This document shows positions 1-12,265 of a stretch of 64,000 nt of DNA, piece by piece (the stretch's first letter is position 1; the number at the start of each line of letters is the position of its first letter). The notes beneath the pieces are model-generated. The model was not told where the DNA came from. It did no database searches and worked only from the letters and a program-made list of their open reading frames with translations. This DNA comes from Paramecium pentaurelia (taxonomy: Eukaryota > Ciliophora > Oligohymenophorea > Peniculida > Parameciidae). A program made the position numbers and the translations under genes. The DNA is taken from assembly GCA_905183005.1 (NCBI GenBank), contig CAJJDO010000088.1:248001-312000 (forward strand), given 5' to 3'.

Positions 1-44
1 TGATAATGTATGTAAACTCCCTTTAACATCGACTACTATTTCAT
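1..44 (-). CDS. possible 5' end of a gene cut by the window edge
   Basis: On the minus strand an ATG at 44 opens a frame (MKQQSMLKGVYIHY) that runs off the left edge without a TGA. Only 14 codons are visible, so this could be chance. It sits 95 bases beyond the 3' end of the next minus-strand gene, a normal spacing here. No family can be assigned. Confidence 0.25.
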
Positions 45-139
45 TTGTTAACTGTTTTTATGGAAATGAACAGCACTAAGCTCCCATCTTATAATAAAAT
101 TTTTAATATATAATTGAAACATTCAATATAGTTAATAAT

Positions 140-814
140 TCACCCCATCATTGATTTCCTCAAATATTTCATTGAAAAATTCTTCTTTAATGCATGTGCT
201 GCTCTAAGATCCATCTATTTTGGTATCTAAGTGGTTGTTATTTTAGATTTAATTAAAGATTCTCTTCTCATTTGACTTTATGTTTGTTTTTCTTTAACTT
301 AATCTTTCCATTCAATATTTCTTTCATACATAGGCTTTCTTCTATCAAATATATCTTAAGTTGTTTTAAGAATTTTAGGTGAGAAAGTACATTAGATTAA
401 TTCTTATTCAAGTTTAATAGTTTATGAATCCATAGTTAAAACACCTTCTTTATTTATGTTTCTTGTAGACTGATTTAGTTAAGAACCATTTAATCTAGCA
501 GATAGTATACGAGATGTTTATGATAATTAAGGTTAAAAAGTACATTTCTTTTTGAATTCTTCTTCCAATTTGAGTGCCAGATAGTCTTATTTCTCTTGTT
601 TATGCTTTAAAAAATTTATTCCTGATTGATACATATCACTATTTGGACGGGCTCTCTAAGATTTAATATCGTTTTAACTGATTAATTCAGATTCTGAAAA
701 GTATTTTTATTTGATATATTTTTGCTTATTTAAAGAAGAAATAGTATGCTTTTCATGAAAATTTGATGTTGACAATAAGCTTAAGCTAGCTTCATCGTAA
801 ATATTAATGTTCAT
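140..814 (-). CDS. hypothetical protein with two CTFxP motifs
   Basis: A single-exon frame of 224 residues in the ciliate code, from ATG at 814 to TGA at 140. It is rich in Lys, Gln and Ser. It carries two similar motifs, CTFQPQLS and CTFSPKIL, in its middle third. Tandem Cys-Thr-Phe-x-Pro elements of this kind occur in many uncharacterised ciliate proteins, often suspected to be cytoskeletal, but that is only a family impression. No signal peptide, membrane segment or enzymatic motif is visible. The start is the most upstream in-frame ATG. Function unknown. Confidence 0.75.
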
Positions 815-1259
815 TTATTAAAATATTGTTTATCAATTAAATATAGTAAATATAAGAGATGTATGATGATTAATTATAATGTTAAGAAACATTATAACTC
901 TATTAAAATACTTTAATAATTAGTAAAGATAAAATACAAAAGATTTAATAAGAATTAAATAATACAAAAATGATTATGTAATTTAAGAACATTTAGATTA
1001 AAGTTAGAAGAATATCTATTTGTTATCATTATTTTGTTTAATTATTTTTATTTTCTTTTCATTATATTTCAAATGTATATTGTGTTAATAAATTACTTTT
1101 ATGTATTTGATAGAACTTTTTAGTTGAATTTAATGTTGAGAATAAAATAATATTTATTATTATTATCAAACAATATCATTTGTTATAAGTATTGACTTAT
1201 TTGATTTTCTGATTTAGAATTTAAATATAGAATTCTGGACTATACAGATTGTGATTAGT
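815..1259. other. AT-rich gap
   Basis: Very AT-rich sequence between divergent genes, probably holding both upstream regions. I see no RNA gene, repeat array or convincing motif. A TGA-free frame begins near 1140 and continues into the possible ORF described next. Confidence 0.4.
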
Positions 1260-1577
1260 ATGAATATTAAATGTCTAACTGATTATTAGATAAATATTTT
1301 ATTCATTAAGAGTGTTGAATTTAATAACGAATATTTTATATTTAAACATACTTATAGAGTGATTCAATCTGAATCATTGTATTATTATAGTAGTTTAAAT
1401 AAATTAAGATTAATGACGATAGCTTGGTATAAATATTTGGTTTCTTAATTGAACTTTATTATGAATAATTATATATATTAAATCAAAAAACAAAAAGAAT
1501 AGATGACAACTACTCTTCCTTTTATATCGAAGAATAAGAACTAGTAATCAATTTTTAAAATAGTAGTGTGGAAATGA
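1260..1577 (+). CDS. possible small ORF ending on the next gene's start codon
   Basis: A frame without TGA runs from about 1140 to 1577. Its first ATG is at 1260, giving 105 residues. The translation is rich in Ile, Asn, Tyr and Lys, as AT-rich noncoding DNA also is, so coding status is doubtful. Its TGA (1575-1577) overlaps the ATG (1574-1576) of the RINGv/FHA gene. It may simply be the leader of that gene read in the wrong frame. Confidence 0.25.
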
Positions 1578-2872
1578 AAGCAGTAACTTGGTAAAAGGAC
1601 TCTCATGGACTTTTTGATTATGAGACAAAATCTTTAAGCGTTAAAAAGCATAGAGTCGAAGGATCGTGCAAAATTTGCAGAGAAGGTTTGATAAGTTGAA
1701 ATATAATTAGACAATGAAATAGTTATTTAAGAAGGTAAAAATAAAGATGAAGCACACATACCATTAACAGGTATATAAGCTTAAGGAGGTAATATTATAA
1801 ATAATTTTTAGACTAATATTTTATTTAACCAAATCAAAGCTCAACAGAGAATGACAATTATTTAATTGTTCGTAGTTTAAAAAATGCAGATGGTGTGTAA
1901 AAGGTATAAAATATATTTTATATGATAGGGTTACACATTACAAGAGGGTGACTTGTTGAAATTGGGCAGAGTAGAGTATCATGTAATTGAGATTAGAGAT
2001 GCTAAAGGATAAATTAGATCTGTGAAGGATATTTTCTAATCAGAAGCAAAGTTAGCTCCACCATTAGAAGGTGGTGTTGCAAAACAATGCAAAATATGTT
2101 TAATAGAGGATGAAACACCAGAAGATCCATTTATAACACCATGCAAATGTAATGGTAGTTGTGCATATGTACATTTCAATTGTCTCAAACATTGGCTTGA
2201 TAGTAGGGGTTATAAAAAAGAGTCTGGTAACACAATTTCTTACAAATGGAAAAAGTAATCACAATTAATTCTAAAATTGTAGATTAGAATGTGAAGTTTG
2301 TTAGGAATTACTGCCATAATAAATTAAATTTAAAGGGAAAGTGTTAGATTTAGCATCCCTAGAAAGGCCAAATTAACCGTATATAATATTAGAAAATACA
2401 CAAATTTCAGAAAAGGATAAGAAAGCTCAAAGAGGAATATACTTAATAAAAGGAACACCAGATGATTAAGTTAAATTGGGTCGTGGTCATTAATGTGAAA
2501 TTCGGATATCAGATATCTCAGTGTCTAGACTTCATGCATTTATTAAATATGAGAAAGGCAATTTTGTTATCATTGACAATAACAGTAAGTTTGGTACTTT
2601 AGTTCGATTATCAACACCATATCTTATCTGTATGGATAAAATTGCAATTCAAGTATAAAAAATCAATATATATTTAGGTTGGAAGAACAGTGTTAACATT
2701 TGTTATGAAATCTTTTTCAAGTCTGAATGCAAATACTCATGCTGGAATCGCAGCTCTTCATAATGGAGATTAAGGTAGAGTGATGTTCTAAACTGGATTT
2801 TAGGCAGGTAGTAATAAAACCTAAACCATAAATAATAACTAAAAAAAGCATGACAAACACACTGGATAATGA
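1574..2872 (+). CDS. RINGv (RING-CH) E3 ligase with FHA domain(s)
   Basis: Six exons with five introns of 23-28 nt splice to 390 residues. The first half holds an FHA-like stretch (LQEGDLLKLGRVEYHV). A RING-CH finger follows with the C4HC3 order: CKICLIED, then CKCNGSCAYVHFNCLKHW, then CEVC, the last exposed only by removing the intron near 2260. The second half is a clear FHA fold (KLGRGHQCEIRISDISVSRL, then NNSKFGTL), the phosphothreonine-binding signature. Membrane-bound RING-CH ligases are common, but no membrane segment is seen here, so this one is probably recruited through phosphopeptides. The start is the first ATG of the frame that continues into the finger. The substrate is unknown. 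Confidence 0.85.
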
Positions 2873-3054
2873 TATTTATTTTAAATACAATCTACAAATA
2901 CACTATATTAAATCAATAATAATAATAAACATTCTATCAATCTCTAGTAATGAACTTAAATATATATATTAATTGGAAGAATGTGAATTGGATAAATACT
3001 AAAAAATATAAACACAATCATATAATATACATTTTTTTTGTAAATAATCAAACA

Positions 3055-4434
3055 ATGTCATTGAAAGACTTTAAGATGTTATCTAAACTAGGTAAATGAC
3101 ATTTATATAATAAAAGGCGATGGTGCTTTTTCAAGTGTATATAAGGTAAAAAGGATTGAAGATCATCTTGAGTATGCTTTGAAAAAAGTTAATCTTAACA
3201 ACTTATCTGAGAAGGAAAAACAAAATGCATTAAATGAAGTAAGAATTTTGGCATCAATTCGTCATCAGAATATCATTAGCTATAAAGAAGCTTTTCTTGA
3301 CCCAACCAGTAATTCCTTATGGTAAAATATACTTTATTCATATATCTGTAGTATCATTATGGAACTGGCTTCAGATGGAGACTTATTATAAAAGATCAAA
3401 AAATACATCAAAACAAATAGTTCCTTTAAAGAAGCAGAAATTTTTCGATATGCTTTTTAACTATTAAACGCTCTAAAATCTCTACATGAAATGAAAGTGA
3501 TGCATAGAGATATCAAGAGTGCAAATGTTTTCATGATCAATAATGAAGTCAAATTAGGAGATATGAATGTATCTAAAGTTGCAAAACAAGGATTACTATA
3601 CACTTAAACTGGCACTCCATATTATGCAAGTCCTGAAGTATGGAAAGATCATCCTTATGATTGTAAATCTGATATTTGGTCATTGGGATGTGTTCTTTAT
3701 GAGATGGCAGCTCTTAAATTGCCATTCTAAGCTGAGGATATGGATGGTCTTTTTAAAAAAGTAGTAAAAGGTACTATTAATTTTTATTAAAGGGTTTTAT
3801 CCAAAATTACCAGTTACTTACTCCTTTGATTTATAAAATCTTATAAGGATGATGTTATAAGTATCTACAGCATTAAGACCTACAGCTTCTTAATTATTAG
3901 AATTACCATTTTTTTAGAAATACAAATTAAATACTCCAGATTCAACAGCTTAATTACTGAATACTATATAATTTCCGAAAAACAAGAGTTATATAAACAT
4001 TTTCCCTAAGCCTAATTATAAATTTAAGACTGAATCAACTGATAAAAATGATTTAGAACAAGTTCATCGTAAAAGATAAGCAACTTTGGGAGGAAATGCT
4101 TCAATTTTCTCTAATCCAACTAGATTATCTTAATATGAAGAAAGCAGTAATATGATATGTTATTTTAGATCATTAATCTTAAATACCAATTAAACAAGAT
4201 CGATTAGATTAAATTTAATTAAAATCAAATCGTCATTCTCTTGTTAAATTACTATCTGATGGTTCTTTACCTCGTTCTAATAGTAAAGTCAATACAAATA
4301 AAATCTTATAAGATAAGATCAGAAAAAGATTGCCAATTCCCAATTTATTAGATAACATGTCTCCAATACTTTGCAAAAAAAGTGTAAGAGTTGGAAATGA
4401 TTCTAATTCTACAATGCTACCATAAATTGCTTGA
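3055..4434 (+). CDS. NEK-family serine/threonine kinase
   Basis: Five exons splice to 426 residues. The N-terminal kinase domain has a short Gly-rich loop (GDGAFSSVYKV), the Lys in ALKKV, the catalytic loop HRDIKSANVF and the activation segment QTGTPYYASPEVW, with the NEK-typical GTPYY. The magnesium-binding motif reads DMN (GDMNVSK) rather than DFG; the Asp is kept and similar variants occur in NEK kinases, so activity is plausible. The C-terminal third is a Ser/Asn/Gln-rich tail without a recognised domain. NEK kinases act in cilia and basal bodies, and ciliates have large NEK families. It lies 72 bases upstream of the next plus-strand gene. Confidence 0.9.
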
Positions 4435-4505
4435 ATATTTAGTATTAAATAACTAATTTTAACGAATATATATATATATATATAATTAAATTGCCAAAAG
4501 AATTA

Positions 4506-5344
4506 ATGCAAGAAATTGACTTGTTAAGGTTACATAGAGAAACATTAAAGTATTTGGAAATCGAAAGCATCTTTAAACGCTTAACATAAACCTTCATAAA
4601 TAAAATTTACAATCTTGTTAAAGATATTTTTGCTGAAGAACATAAATTCACCATTTAAGTATAATTCATAACTGAAAATAGGAATTATTGAAAATGGCTA
4701 ATTATAAAGAAATTCCTCTAAAAGAATTTAAGTTAGTTGAGCATTACAAACTTAATTCACAAATATTCAAGACCAATCTATAAACTATTTTTTCTATAAT
4801 TGTCGATGATCTTTAAAATACATTCAATAAATAAATTATTATTGAAGAAAGATCAATTCTTGAACCCAGATAGCTTACATAAATTGATGAAGAATCCCAA
4901 ATATGCTTTACTGAAAATTGTAATGAAATATCTCAAGAATACTCAAAAACACATAGAGATGATGTTAAAACAGAAGAAGCTCCATTAGTTAATTAGGAAT
5001 CAAAATAAGCCTAGAAAATTCCATTAGCAAAATTATTGTCATTTGATAAGATAACTAGTTTATCAGTAGCTAATTCACCAAGACATTCTAGAGAAAATAG
5101 TTTAACTACTAATACTTTTAGATAATCTAATAAACCAATATAATAATTGATGCTAAATACTAATAATGGATCTAAAAAATAAACAGTTACACAATTAGCT
5201 AAAAATAAAAGTTTGGAATTAAAGTCCATAGCTGAAACTTTGATAGCTCAAAGTAAGATCAGTCCAAAAGGAAATCAAACAATTATTTTTAATAATTTGA
5301 TGTCAAAAATGAATAGTCTCAAGGAGAACACAATAAAACCATGA
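4506..5344 (+). CDS. hypothetical protein
   Basis: Two exons, with a 23-nt intron after about residue 55, give 271 residues. The N-terminal half is predicted helical (MQEIDLLRLHRETLKYLEIE onward); the C-terminal half is low-complexity, rich in Ser, Asn and Gln. No catalytic motif, signal peptide or membrane segment is visible. It is 71 bases downstream of the NEK kinase on the same strand and ends about 40 bases from the convergent NAR1 gene. Confidence 0.75.
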
Positions 5345-5386
5345 GATAAATTTTTACTTTATATATAATAATGGTTAAAAGTATAT

Positions 5387-6631
5387 TCACCATTAAAAAT
5401 TATTCTCATTTTTAATATGTTTAAATTGGGTTAAAAATATTTCCTATTCATTCTGATATGAATTATCCAATTATACTTTTTAAGATATCATTATATCTTT
5501 TAATTTTGGTATCTAAGGATAAAATAAATGAATTACTAAATCAATGGCTTTTTCAGTGTTTTTTTATATTTAAATTTATCCACCTCCATTTAGACATCCT
5601 AATGGACAAGCCATAATTTCAACATATTTATATTTACAAGTTTTTGTTTTTATTTAAGAAATTAAATTAGCTATATTTTTTAATCCAAAAACACGAGCAT
5701 AAATACCTTATAATTCCATTTTTTCATTATAAATAGTAATTTCATTAAAATCTTTATTTTTTCTAATATTATATTTGACAGTCCAATTTGGCATCAAAAC
5801 ACTTTAGATTATATAATCTAAATAATTATTTGATGATGTGTTATGATATTCTTAAAAATTAATTGCCATAGTCTAAAGTTGAATTTGTTGAGGAATTATA
5901 TTTATTTTCTAAATGTAATCCTTTACAAATTATTCAATTTCCCTTGTACTTAGAACAATATTTATATCTTCATTATTTTCTTGTCTAACAGCTTCAAGCT
6001 TTTTATCATAACATGGCATTATTGTAGCAATGTAATCATGATTTTTCTTTTGGATTGCTCCAAAAATTTGTTATGGACTCTTCACTTTACTCATATGATT
6101 AATTATGGATTCATCTAATGTCTTTTCAGCATAACATACCCATCCTGGACATTCGGAACAAAGTAATGGAGTTATATTTGTTTATTTAAACTCTTAAATT
6201 GAGTTATTAATAGCTATTTTCATGTACTCAGTCATATCATATAATTTAACATTCATTTCTTAAAATATTTAGTGTAAGATAGAATGCATTTCTGAATCTG
6301 TAAAATTTAATACATAAGATAAGGAAGCTCTTGCTTAAGGACTAATTCCAATTGCAGGATTTTAATATTTCTTAATTGCTTACAAAAACTCCTCTAAACT
6401 TTAGGTTTAAATTAGTATAGTTTCTGCAGTTGTAACACATCCGCTGCATGCAAGACAGTCTTGTAAAGAGACTTTAGCAACATTATTCTAATTTTTAATC
6501 AAATTAGGTTTTAATTAAATAGATGGATCATCAAGTTAAAGTTTAACATTTTTCATTAATGGTTTGATACATTCTTAACTTGGTATGATGTAATCACTAA
6601 CTGAGGAAATTTTAATAGTGGAAGAAAACAT
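5387..6631 (-). CDS. NAR1: NAR1/IOP1, Fe-only hydrogenase-like cytosolic Fe-S assembly factor
   Basis: Two exons (24-nt intron near the 3' end) give 406 residues. The N-terminus MFSSTIKISSVSDYI matches the family start. A lone Cys (SQECIKP) and DCLACSGC supply the ligands of the N-terminal cluster. Later motifs include LLCSECPGWVCYAEK, IMPCYDKKLEA and MACPLGCLNGGGQ, the hydrogenase-like H-cluster cysteines. NAR1 hands cytosolic [4Fe-4S] clusters to the CIA targeting complex. The protein ends in FQW; a C-terminal aromatic residue is a known targeting signal in this pathway. An in-frame ATG at 6664 would add 11 residues, but 6631 fits the family. Confidence 0.92.
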
Positions 6632-6715
6632 TGTTAATGATTTTATTAATTTATGTTCACCCATCGAGAGAAGGTATATAACTTAAATAAAATTATTAGA
6701 TAGGTATAATTTCAT

Positions 6716-8750
6716 TCAGAAATTTTGTTAATTGGCTCTTTGATTTCTACAAATAGCTAAGAGTTCAATAATAAATAAATATATACCACATCCTAATGCT
6801 TGTTCTTCTCCATTTGCCTTATGATCCATTTTTATTGGACATTTATCCTTTCCAGGACATTTAGGAAGTTTATCTTTAGGGATTTTCGACACATAATCTC
6901 CGTTACATTATCTCTTATGGCAATCTTCACAAAAGTGAGTTGTACCCCTTTGAGAATATGATAAATTTGAATGTATACCAGCAAAACCATACAGCAATTT
7001 AACAGCAAAATTTGCATTTGAATTCTATGTATTCTTTTCCATGAACTTAACATGTTTCTCCTACTGGTACTTCACAACAATTAGCACAAATCAATTCTTC
7101 AGGTTTATATTATTTATCTCCTTCATCCAAAGCTCTTTGGCAATCTTTAGCACCACCAAAATAAGGATTCTTGCATTTAAAACATTAATAATAACAATAA
7201 ATAGCCATAGCATATTCTTAGGGTTTCCCATAAAATATTTCACCTACTTTACTAACCTTTTCATCTTTATCTCTGTTTTCATATTTCAATCTATCGAGTG
7301 ATTTCTTCATCACATCTTAAAAGAGTAATGAATATTAATTAACAAGACTTTAAGGTAAAGATGGTTGAAATTCTAACCATGTATTACACAAAGGACATAA
7401 GCAAAACTTGAAAACTATTCTTGGTCCATTCCATTTGACATCTAATCTCTTTAAAATACAAGTATAATGAAAGATCTATTATTAGTATATAAAATACATG
7501 GCCACACTTTGATTGGATAATAGGGGCATTCTTTAAACCCTCAACAAAACAAATATTACAATAATCATCTCCTTTTTAATCACCTTTACAACATTAATCA
7601 TTTAAACAAGTTGAACATATCTATTCATTTTTAAATCCTGGACAAGGATGTCTACATGGTAATATTTTATTGCAAGCAAATTAAGCTTTTTCTTGACATT
7701 CTTTTTCTTAACATATATCCTAGAAAGCTTCTGGTACATTAAATTGAACATTATGAATAGGCTAATCACAATATCTACAACACCTTAAAAATATTGCAAA
7801 TCAAAATTACTTTGATGACTTTTTTATTTTATATTCTTCACAATTCATACCTAAATGATATGGAACTGCCTTGCATTCTTTACATTATTCTGTTTTACAT
7901 GATGGATTGAAACACATAAATCTATTATTTAAATAATGTTCCACATATTTTCTAATATTATATATCATTTTAATACTATTATAATTATTAATTTGTGACA
8001 GGATCTTTCAGAACAGTTATTGAACTACCCTTTTCAAAAGCACCCTTTTCAGAACATGCTGAACATTTTACTATGTTAAATTGTCTTTCTAACATTATAG
8101 CAGAATATTAATCATGTTTTTCTCTCCCAAGCAATTACTTAAATATCTTTTATAATTACTATTAATTCTTATTCTGACATTTGTTTTTTGCATAACTGGT
8201 TTGGACATAAAAATACTATATTTGTTTTATAGTCTTTTTCTATCTATTTCATTAAGCAAGGTCTGCAAATTGGTTAGAAACAATGTTCAAAATATGTAAT
8301 AATATCTGCATCTACTTTTTTTCCACAAACTTCACATTCCTAAAGTTTTTGGAATTATTTATAAGTATTAAAAACATTGTCTCTTGGGATTTCTACTTAA
8401 GGAGGTTTTTAACTGATTTGACTAAAATTAGGTTAAGAAAACTAGAGTATAGGTCCATTTCCATAATCAGAGGTCTTTGATATCGATGAGCTAGTTAAGC
8501 GAATATTTGGTGGGTTTAGTAAAGCTTCTACTCTTTCAATGAAAATTAGAAACTCACTCTTTAAAGCAATTAAGTGTGGCCTTTACATTTTTTCAACCTA
8601 AAAGTTGTCAAAGATTTAAAAAAATGGAGATGCTTGTCTATAATTTATGCATTTTTTTATGTGATCTGTCATACTTGGTTGATTTAGTGGAACTACTTGT
8701 TAGCAGAAACAAATGAAATTTATCTAAGGCTCTATTTGATGATAATTCAT
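6716..8750 (-). CDS. E3 ubiquitin ligase: RBR-like RING/IBR plus RING-Cys-relay (RCR) C-terminus
   Basis: Seven exons splice to 625 residues. In order: a Cys/His finger at about 13-36; an RBR-type RING1 at about 137-196 (CEVC...HC...CRPC...CPNQLC); an IBR-like stretch at about 260-300 (CFNPSC, CKEC); more Cys pairs; a RING at about 370-425 (CNIC...CGHIFHYTC...CPLC); and a tandem-cysteine domain to the end. The last part resembles the MYCBP2/Highwire tail: YYQCFKCKNPYFGG, KPEELICANC, FKCKFCCQIAVWFC, GTTHFCEDCH. Both relay cysteines are present, about residues 505 (FGGAKDC) and 558 (AVWFC), with the His 11 residues after the second. RCR ligases pass ubiquitin through two cysteines to hydroxyl groups; that activity is inferred. 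Confidence 0.88.
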
Positions 8751-9048
8751 TTTGTTTTTGAAGATTATAAAATATTAATTAATGAAAAAATCATCTTAAA
8801 TATCTCCATTTTAGATATTAATCTTGTTAAATCAAAATCAGATGAATTCCTAATTATTCTAAATTCTATTAAATGATAAGAAAAAAATATTCATCATTAA
8901 AATACTCATTTTATTCCATATTATTCATCAGTAATTATTAATTCTTTCCTAATTTATAGTAATATATATATATATAGGAATATAATAAGATATGAATAAA
9001 ATAAATAATATAATAATAAAAGTTAATTGTAAAAATCTTTATCATAAA
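8751..9048. other. AT-rich gap with (TA) microsatellite
   Basis: 298 bases between two minus-strand genes. It contains a short TA dinucleotide run near 8965 and many TGA in all frames. It should hold the promoter of the RCR ligase and the 3' end of TTLL12. Nothing else is visible. Confidence 0.5.
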
Positions 9049-11499
9049 TCAATTAAATATTTATATCATATTCTAGTTTTCTACTCCAAAGAATAAGCAT
9101 TCAAATAAATCATTATAAAATGTTGGAGTGTATTTACATGCTCTTGTGCAATCAGGAGAAAATGTCATTTCTAATAATTTTGGTTAGAATCCATTTGAAT
9201 CAATCATCAAATCCATTCCATAAACACTTCTATTCTAATTTAATAATCTATAAATATTATACTTTAGTATAATTGGCCATATCTGGTTAATGAGTTCTTA
9301 AGGCTATAAATAATTATCTAACCATATGTTAAATTGATTCATATTATTTTTCCCATGTATGTGGATAATATTCTTTATTGAATTCCTCTATAAATTCATG
9401 CATAAAAATCTATGTTAATTTATGACCATAATTCATAACAGTGAAATGTGTTTCATATATGGATAATGTACTAAGTTATTATAAATGAATTACTTGACAT
9501 CTTCAGTATATGGATTATTAGAGATTCTTATCCAAAATGTTTTATATAAATAAACACTTAATGGTTCAATTGATTTTAGAGCAACAATAAATCTCAAATC
9601 AAATTTCCTATTTCTCAATGTTAGAGGTCTCTCAATATATTTTTAAGCTAATTTAGGTCCTGTTTCAATTAACCTTAATACAACATCTAAATTATTTGTA
9701 ACAACCATATCCATAGATCTGGCCATATTTGGAGGTTTGATAATCCATAAGTTATTCAAATGTTGAATTTCTTTTGTTTTATATGCTCCCATAAATAAGG
9801 GTAATTAAGTCTATAAATTAAATGTTTCCTATAGCCATGCTACTTCTCCAAAAGTACTCTATATAGTATTCGCTAATTTCTCTTTAGAGATGATAGCATA
9901 TTCATGAGGATATTGATTAATAAATTTATCTGCATACTTTTGATTAATATCATCATGAACACCAGCACTAAAGAATACTAGATTGGCTTCATCTATATCC
10001 AAAGTGAAAGATACATAAGGTAAAGTAAGATTTTTGGTAACCATTTCTAAATCTGTTATGACTTTAATATTCTCTTTAGGTAAATATTCAATAGGTTTAG
10101 ATATTATTTAAGGTTCAACAATCTTTAAATTATGTAATTTCTTTTTGTATTCATTATATCCATTTAAAATAAAGTCATAAGGAATATCAAACCAAACATT
10201 CAATCTATAAGAACGGAATTTAGCTTCATCAACTCCTGGTAAATAATCTCTAAAAATAGGTTATTCATGAATATCTTTAATTGGGAATAGAATACTATAT
10301 GCAACAGCATCATCATCTATTTTTCCATTTGGTAAATATAAAAATGGTACTACACTTACATTAGGTGTATCTGAATGTTAAATACTAGATCCCAATTCAT
10401 CCATTAAATACCATACAGCAGATTCATCCATTTAATCACTTGTTAATAATCTGTAATTGCCTGTTAATTTAAATAGATTCTGCTTGATTAATTAGATATC
10501 GTTTTGTTCTTCTTTGGCAGGTGTATATGATTCATAACGAATATCTCTTTAATTTACTAAACGTAAATGTGGAGCTACTGTATTCAATTTATTAGTTTTG
10601 TGTAATTCATACAATACATCTTCAACTTCTAAATCACATGTTAAATATTCTACATTAGGAAGCAAACTGAAAAAGGCATTAGCTTCTTCCAAATCATTTA
10701 ATTTAGTATTTTTTATATCCAACACTCGTAATGTTGGAAACCAATTAGAAATCTACTTTACAGATTTTAATCTCAATACATTTCTACCTGAGAGATTTAA
10801 ATAATTAAGGGGTTCTTAGCTATTTGCCTTTTTTGTATCAAAATCAGCTGTAACATATCTTATAACCCATTCAGTTGCATTTGATGTAAATGATAAATCC
10901 ACTAATTCTATTTATGGGCATTGTTCTTCTATAGATAATAATAATTGCTCTTTGTTTTCTGCAACTGGATTGCCATTTAGCCATATTGCCTTAATTTATT
11001 TATAATTATTAAGAAAGTTAACAACTTCATCTATTGAATTAATATTATTTCCAAAGAAACTAATTGCTAATGTATCTTCTTTTGGTTTAACATCTTTCAA
11101 TGTTTCTAAGGTCATTTCATCAAAGTCTTCAGTATGATAATACACCTTATCTATTTTAAATAATGGCTATTTTTTATTCCAATATTTAAGTATATTCTTC
11201 AATCTATCAACCTATTTAATTGCAGTATGTAATTCAGTGTATCTGAAACTCAAAGCATGATCAATCAAAAACACTTTTTCAAATGCTTTTAATGGCTTTG
11301 TACATTATAATACATATGATTCTTATTCTTGATCATCAACTATCTTGAAATATTCTCCTGCATCATATATTTTATTTTCTAATTTAGTTTTTAGTTATTC
11401 TAATAACTCAACTTTAGGTGGGAAATTGATTCCTGCTAATTAGACTCCATGATTATTGTAAAATACTTCTAATTCTCCTGTTAAATTCTAAAAATTCAT
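9049..11499 (-). CDS. TTLL12: TTLL12-type tubulin tyrosine ligase-like protein
   Basis: Three exons (introns 23 and 28 nt, both near the 3' end) give 799 residues. The N-terminal half has the leucine-rich/SET-like region of TTLL12 (AIWLNGNPVAENKEQLL and on). The C-terminal half is the ATP-grasp ligase domain: IIKPPNMARSMDM, KFDLRFIVALKS, THFTVMNYGHKL and LEMTFSPDCTRACKYTPTFY. Where tubulin ligases usually have Glu-x-Asn (LEVN) for magnesium, this protein reads LEMT, so the Asn is missing. TTLL12 is widely regarded as lacking normal ligase activity, and this change agrees. It probably acts on tubulin or histone modification indirectly. Confidence 0.92.
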
Positions 11500-11872
11500 A
11501 AATTAATTTTTAATCTTAAATAGTTTATAAGAAATTTAGAATATAAATTAAGATACTCAAACTTTTTCTAAGATAAATGTTATTATATATTTATATATAT
11601 TCTATATAAAGTATCAAAAATTATCAAAAAAAATCAAAAATAAATTATACTTCAAAAAATTATACATTTAAATAATAAATATTAGTAATAACTATTAACC
11701 TATAAAATGTAGTTAATTATCTTTATAAAATGTAAGGTTTTTATAGTATTAAAAATTATATCATAATTAAAACATTCATAAAATTATATTGTTATTAAAG
11801 CTTAATTAGTATGGTCAAACCCATAAAAATAGATTAGTGTTATTAATAATGATTTAGATAAATATAAATTAT
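11500..11872. other. AT-rich gap
   Basis: 373 bases between tandem minus-strand genes. It is nearly all A and T, with frequent TGA and no recognisable element. It should contain the TTLL12 promoter. Confidence 0.5.
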
Positions 11873-12265
11873 TCACAATTCCTTCCATTTTTAAGTTATC
11901 ATTACATCATGATCAATATATGGTTTAATTTATTTTGCTTTGGTTCTAAGGGGTTCTAAATTCATTTTCAGAGTAAATATTTTGGATTCATTTACTGATT
12001 TATTAGACATTGGAACATATTTCATTGATCTTTCAAGTAATTTTGCTTATTATTATTGTTCTTCAATAAAGGATTATGCTCGAAACCTTTGATTTAGAAC
12101 TTAATATATATGAACTTTCCTTTTGGCTTTTTAGTATTCTTTTTCTCTTTGACGATATTATTTTTCTCTTTCTTCTTGATAATCTCTTAATTTTGATAAA
12201 TTTTCTGCAATTTATATTCTTCGATCTAATAGAATATCTTATAGATCAAAAGAAGATTGAGACAT
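11873..12265 (-). CDS. small coiled-coil protein
   Basis: A single exon of 130 residues, ATG at 12265 to TGA at 11873. The first 75 residues are strongly charged and Gln-rich with heptad-like spacing (LRDYQEEREKQYRQREKEYQ), predicted as a coiled coil. The C-terminal part (RTKAKQIKPYIDHDVMITQK) is basic. No known family recognised. Its 5' end faces the divergent hydrolase gene 220 bases away. Confidence 0.75.

Noticed and set aside
8960..8985. TA-dinucleotide runs (also near 4470, 38030, 47640) as telomere, origin or IES traces
   Set aside because: They are short simple repeats expected in very AT-rich DNA. No C4A2/C3A3-type telomeric repeat or TA-bounded IES consensus was seen.
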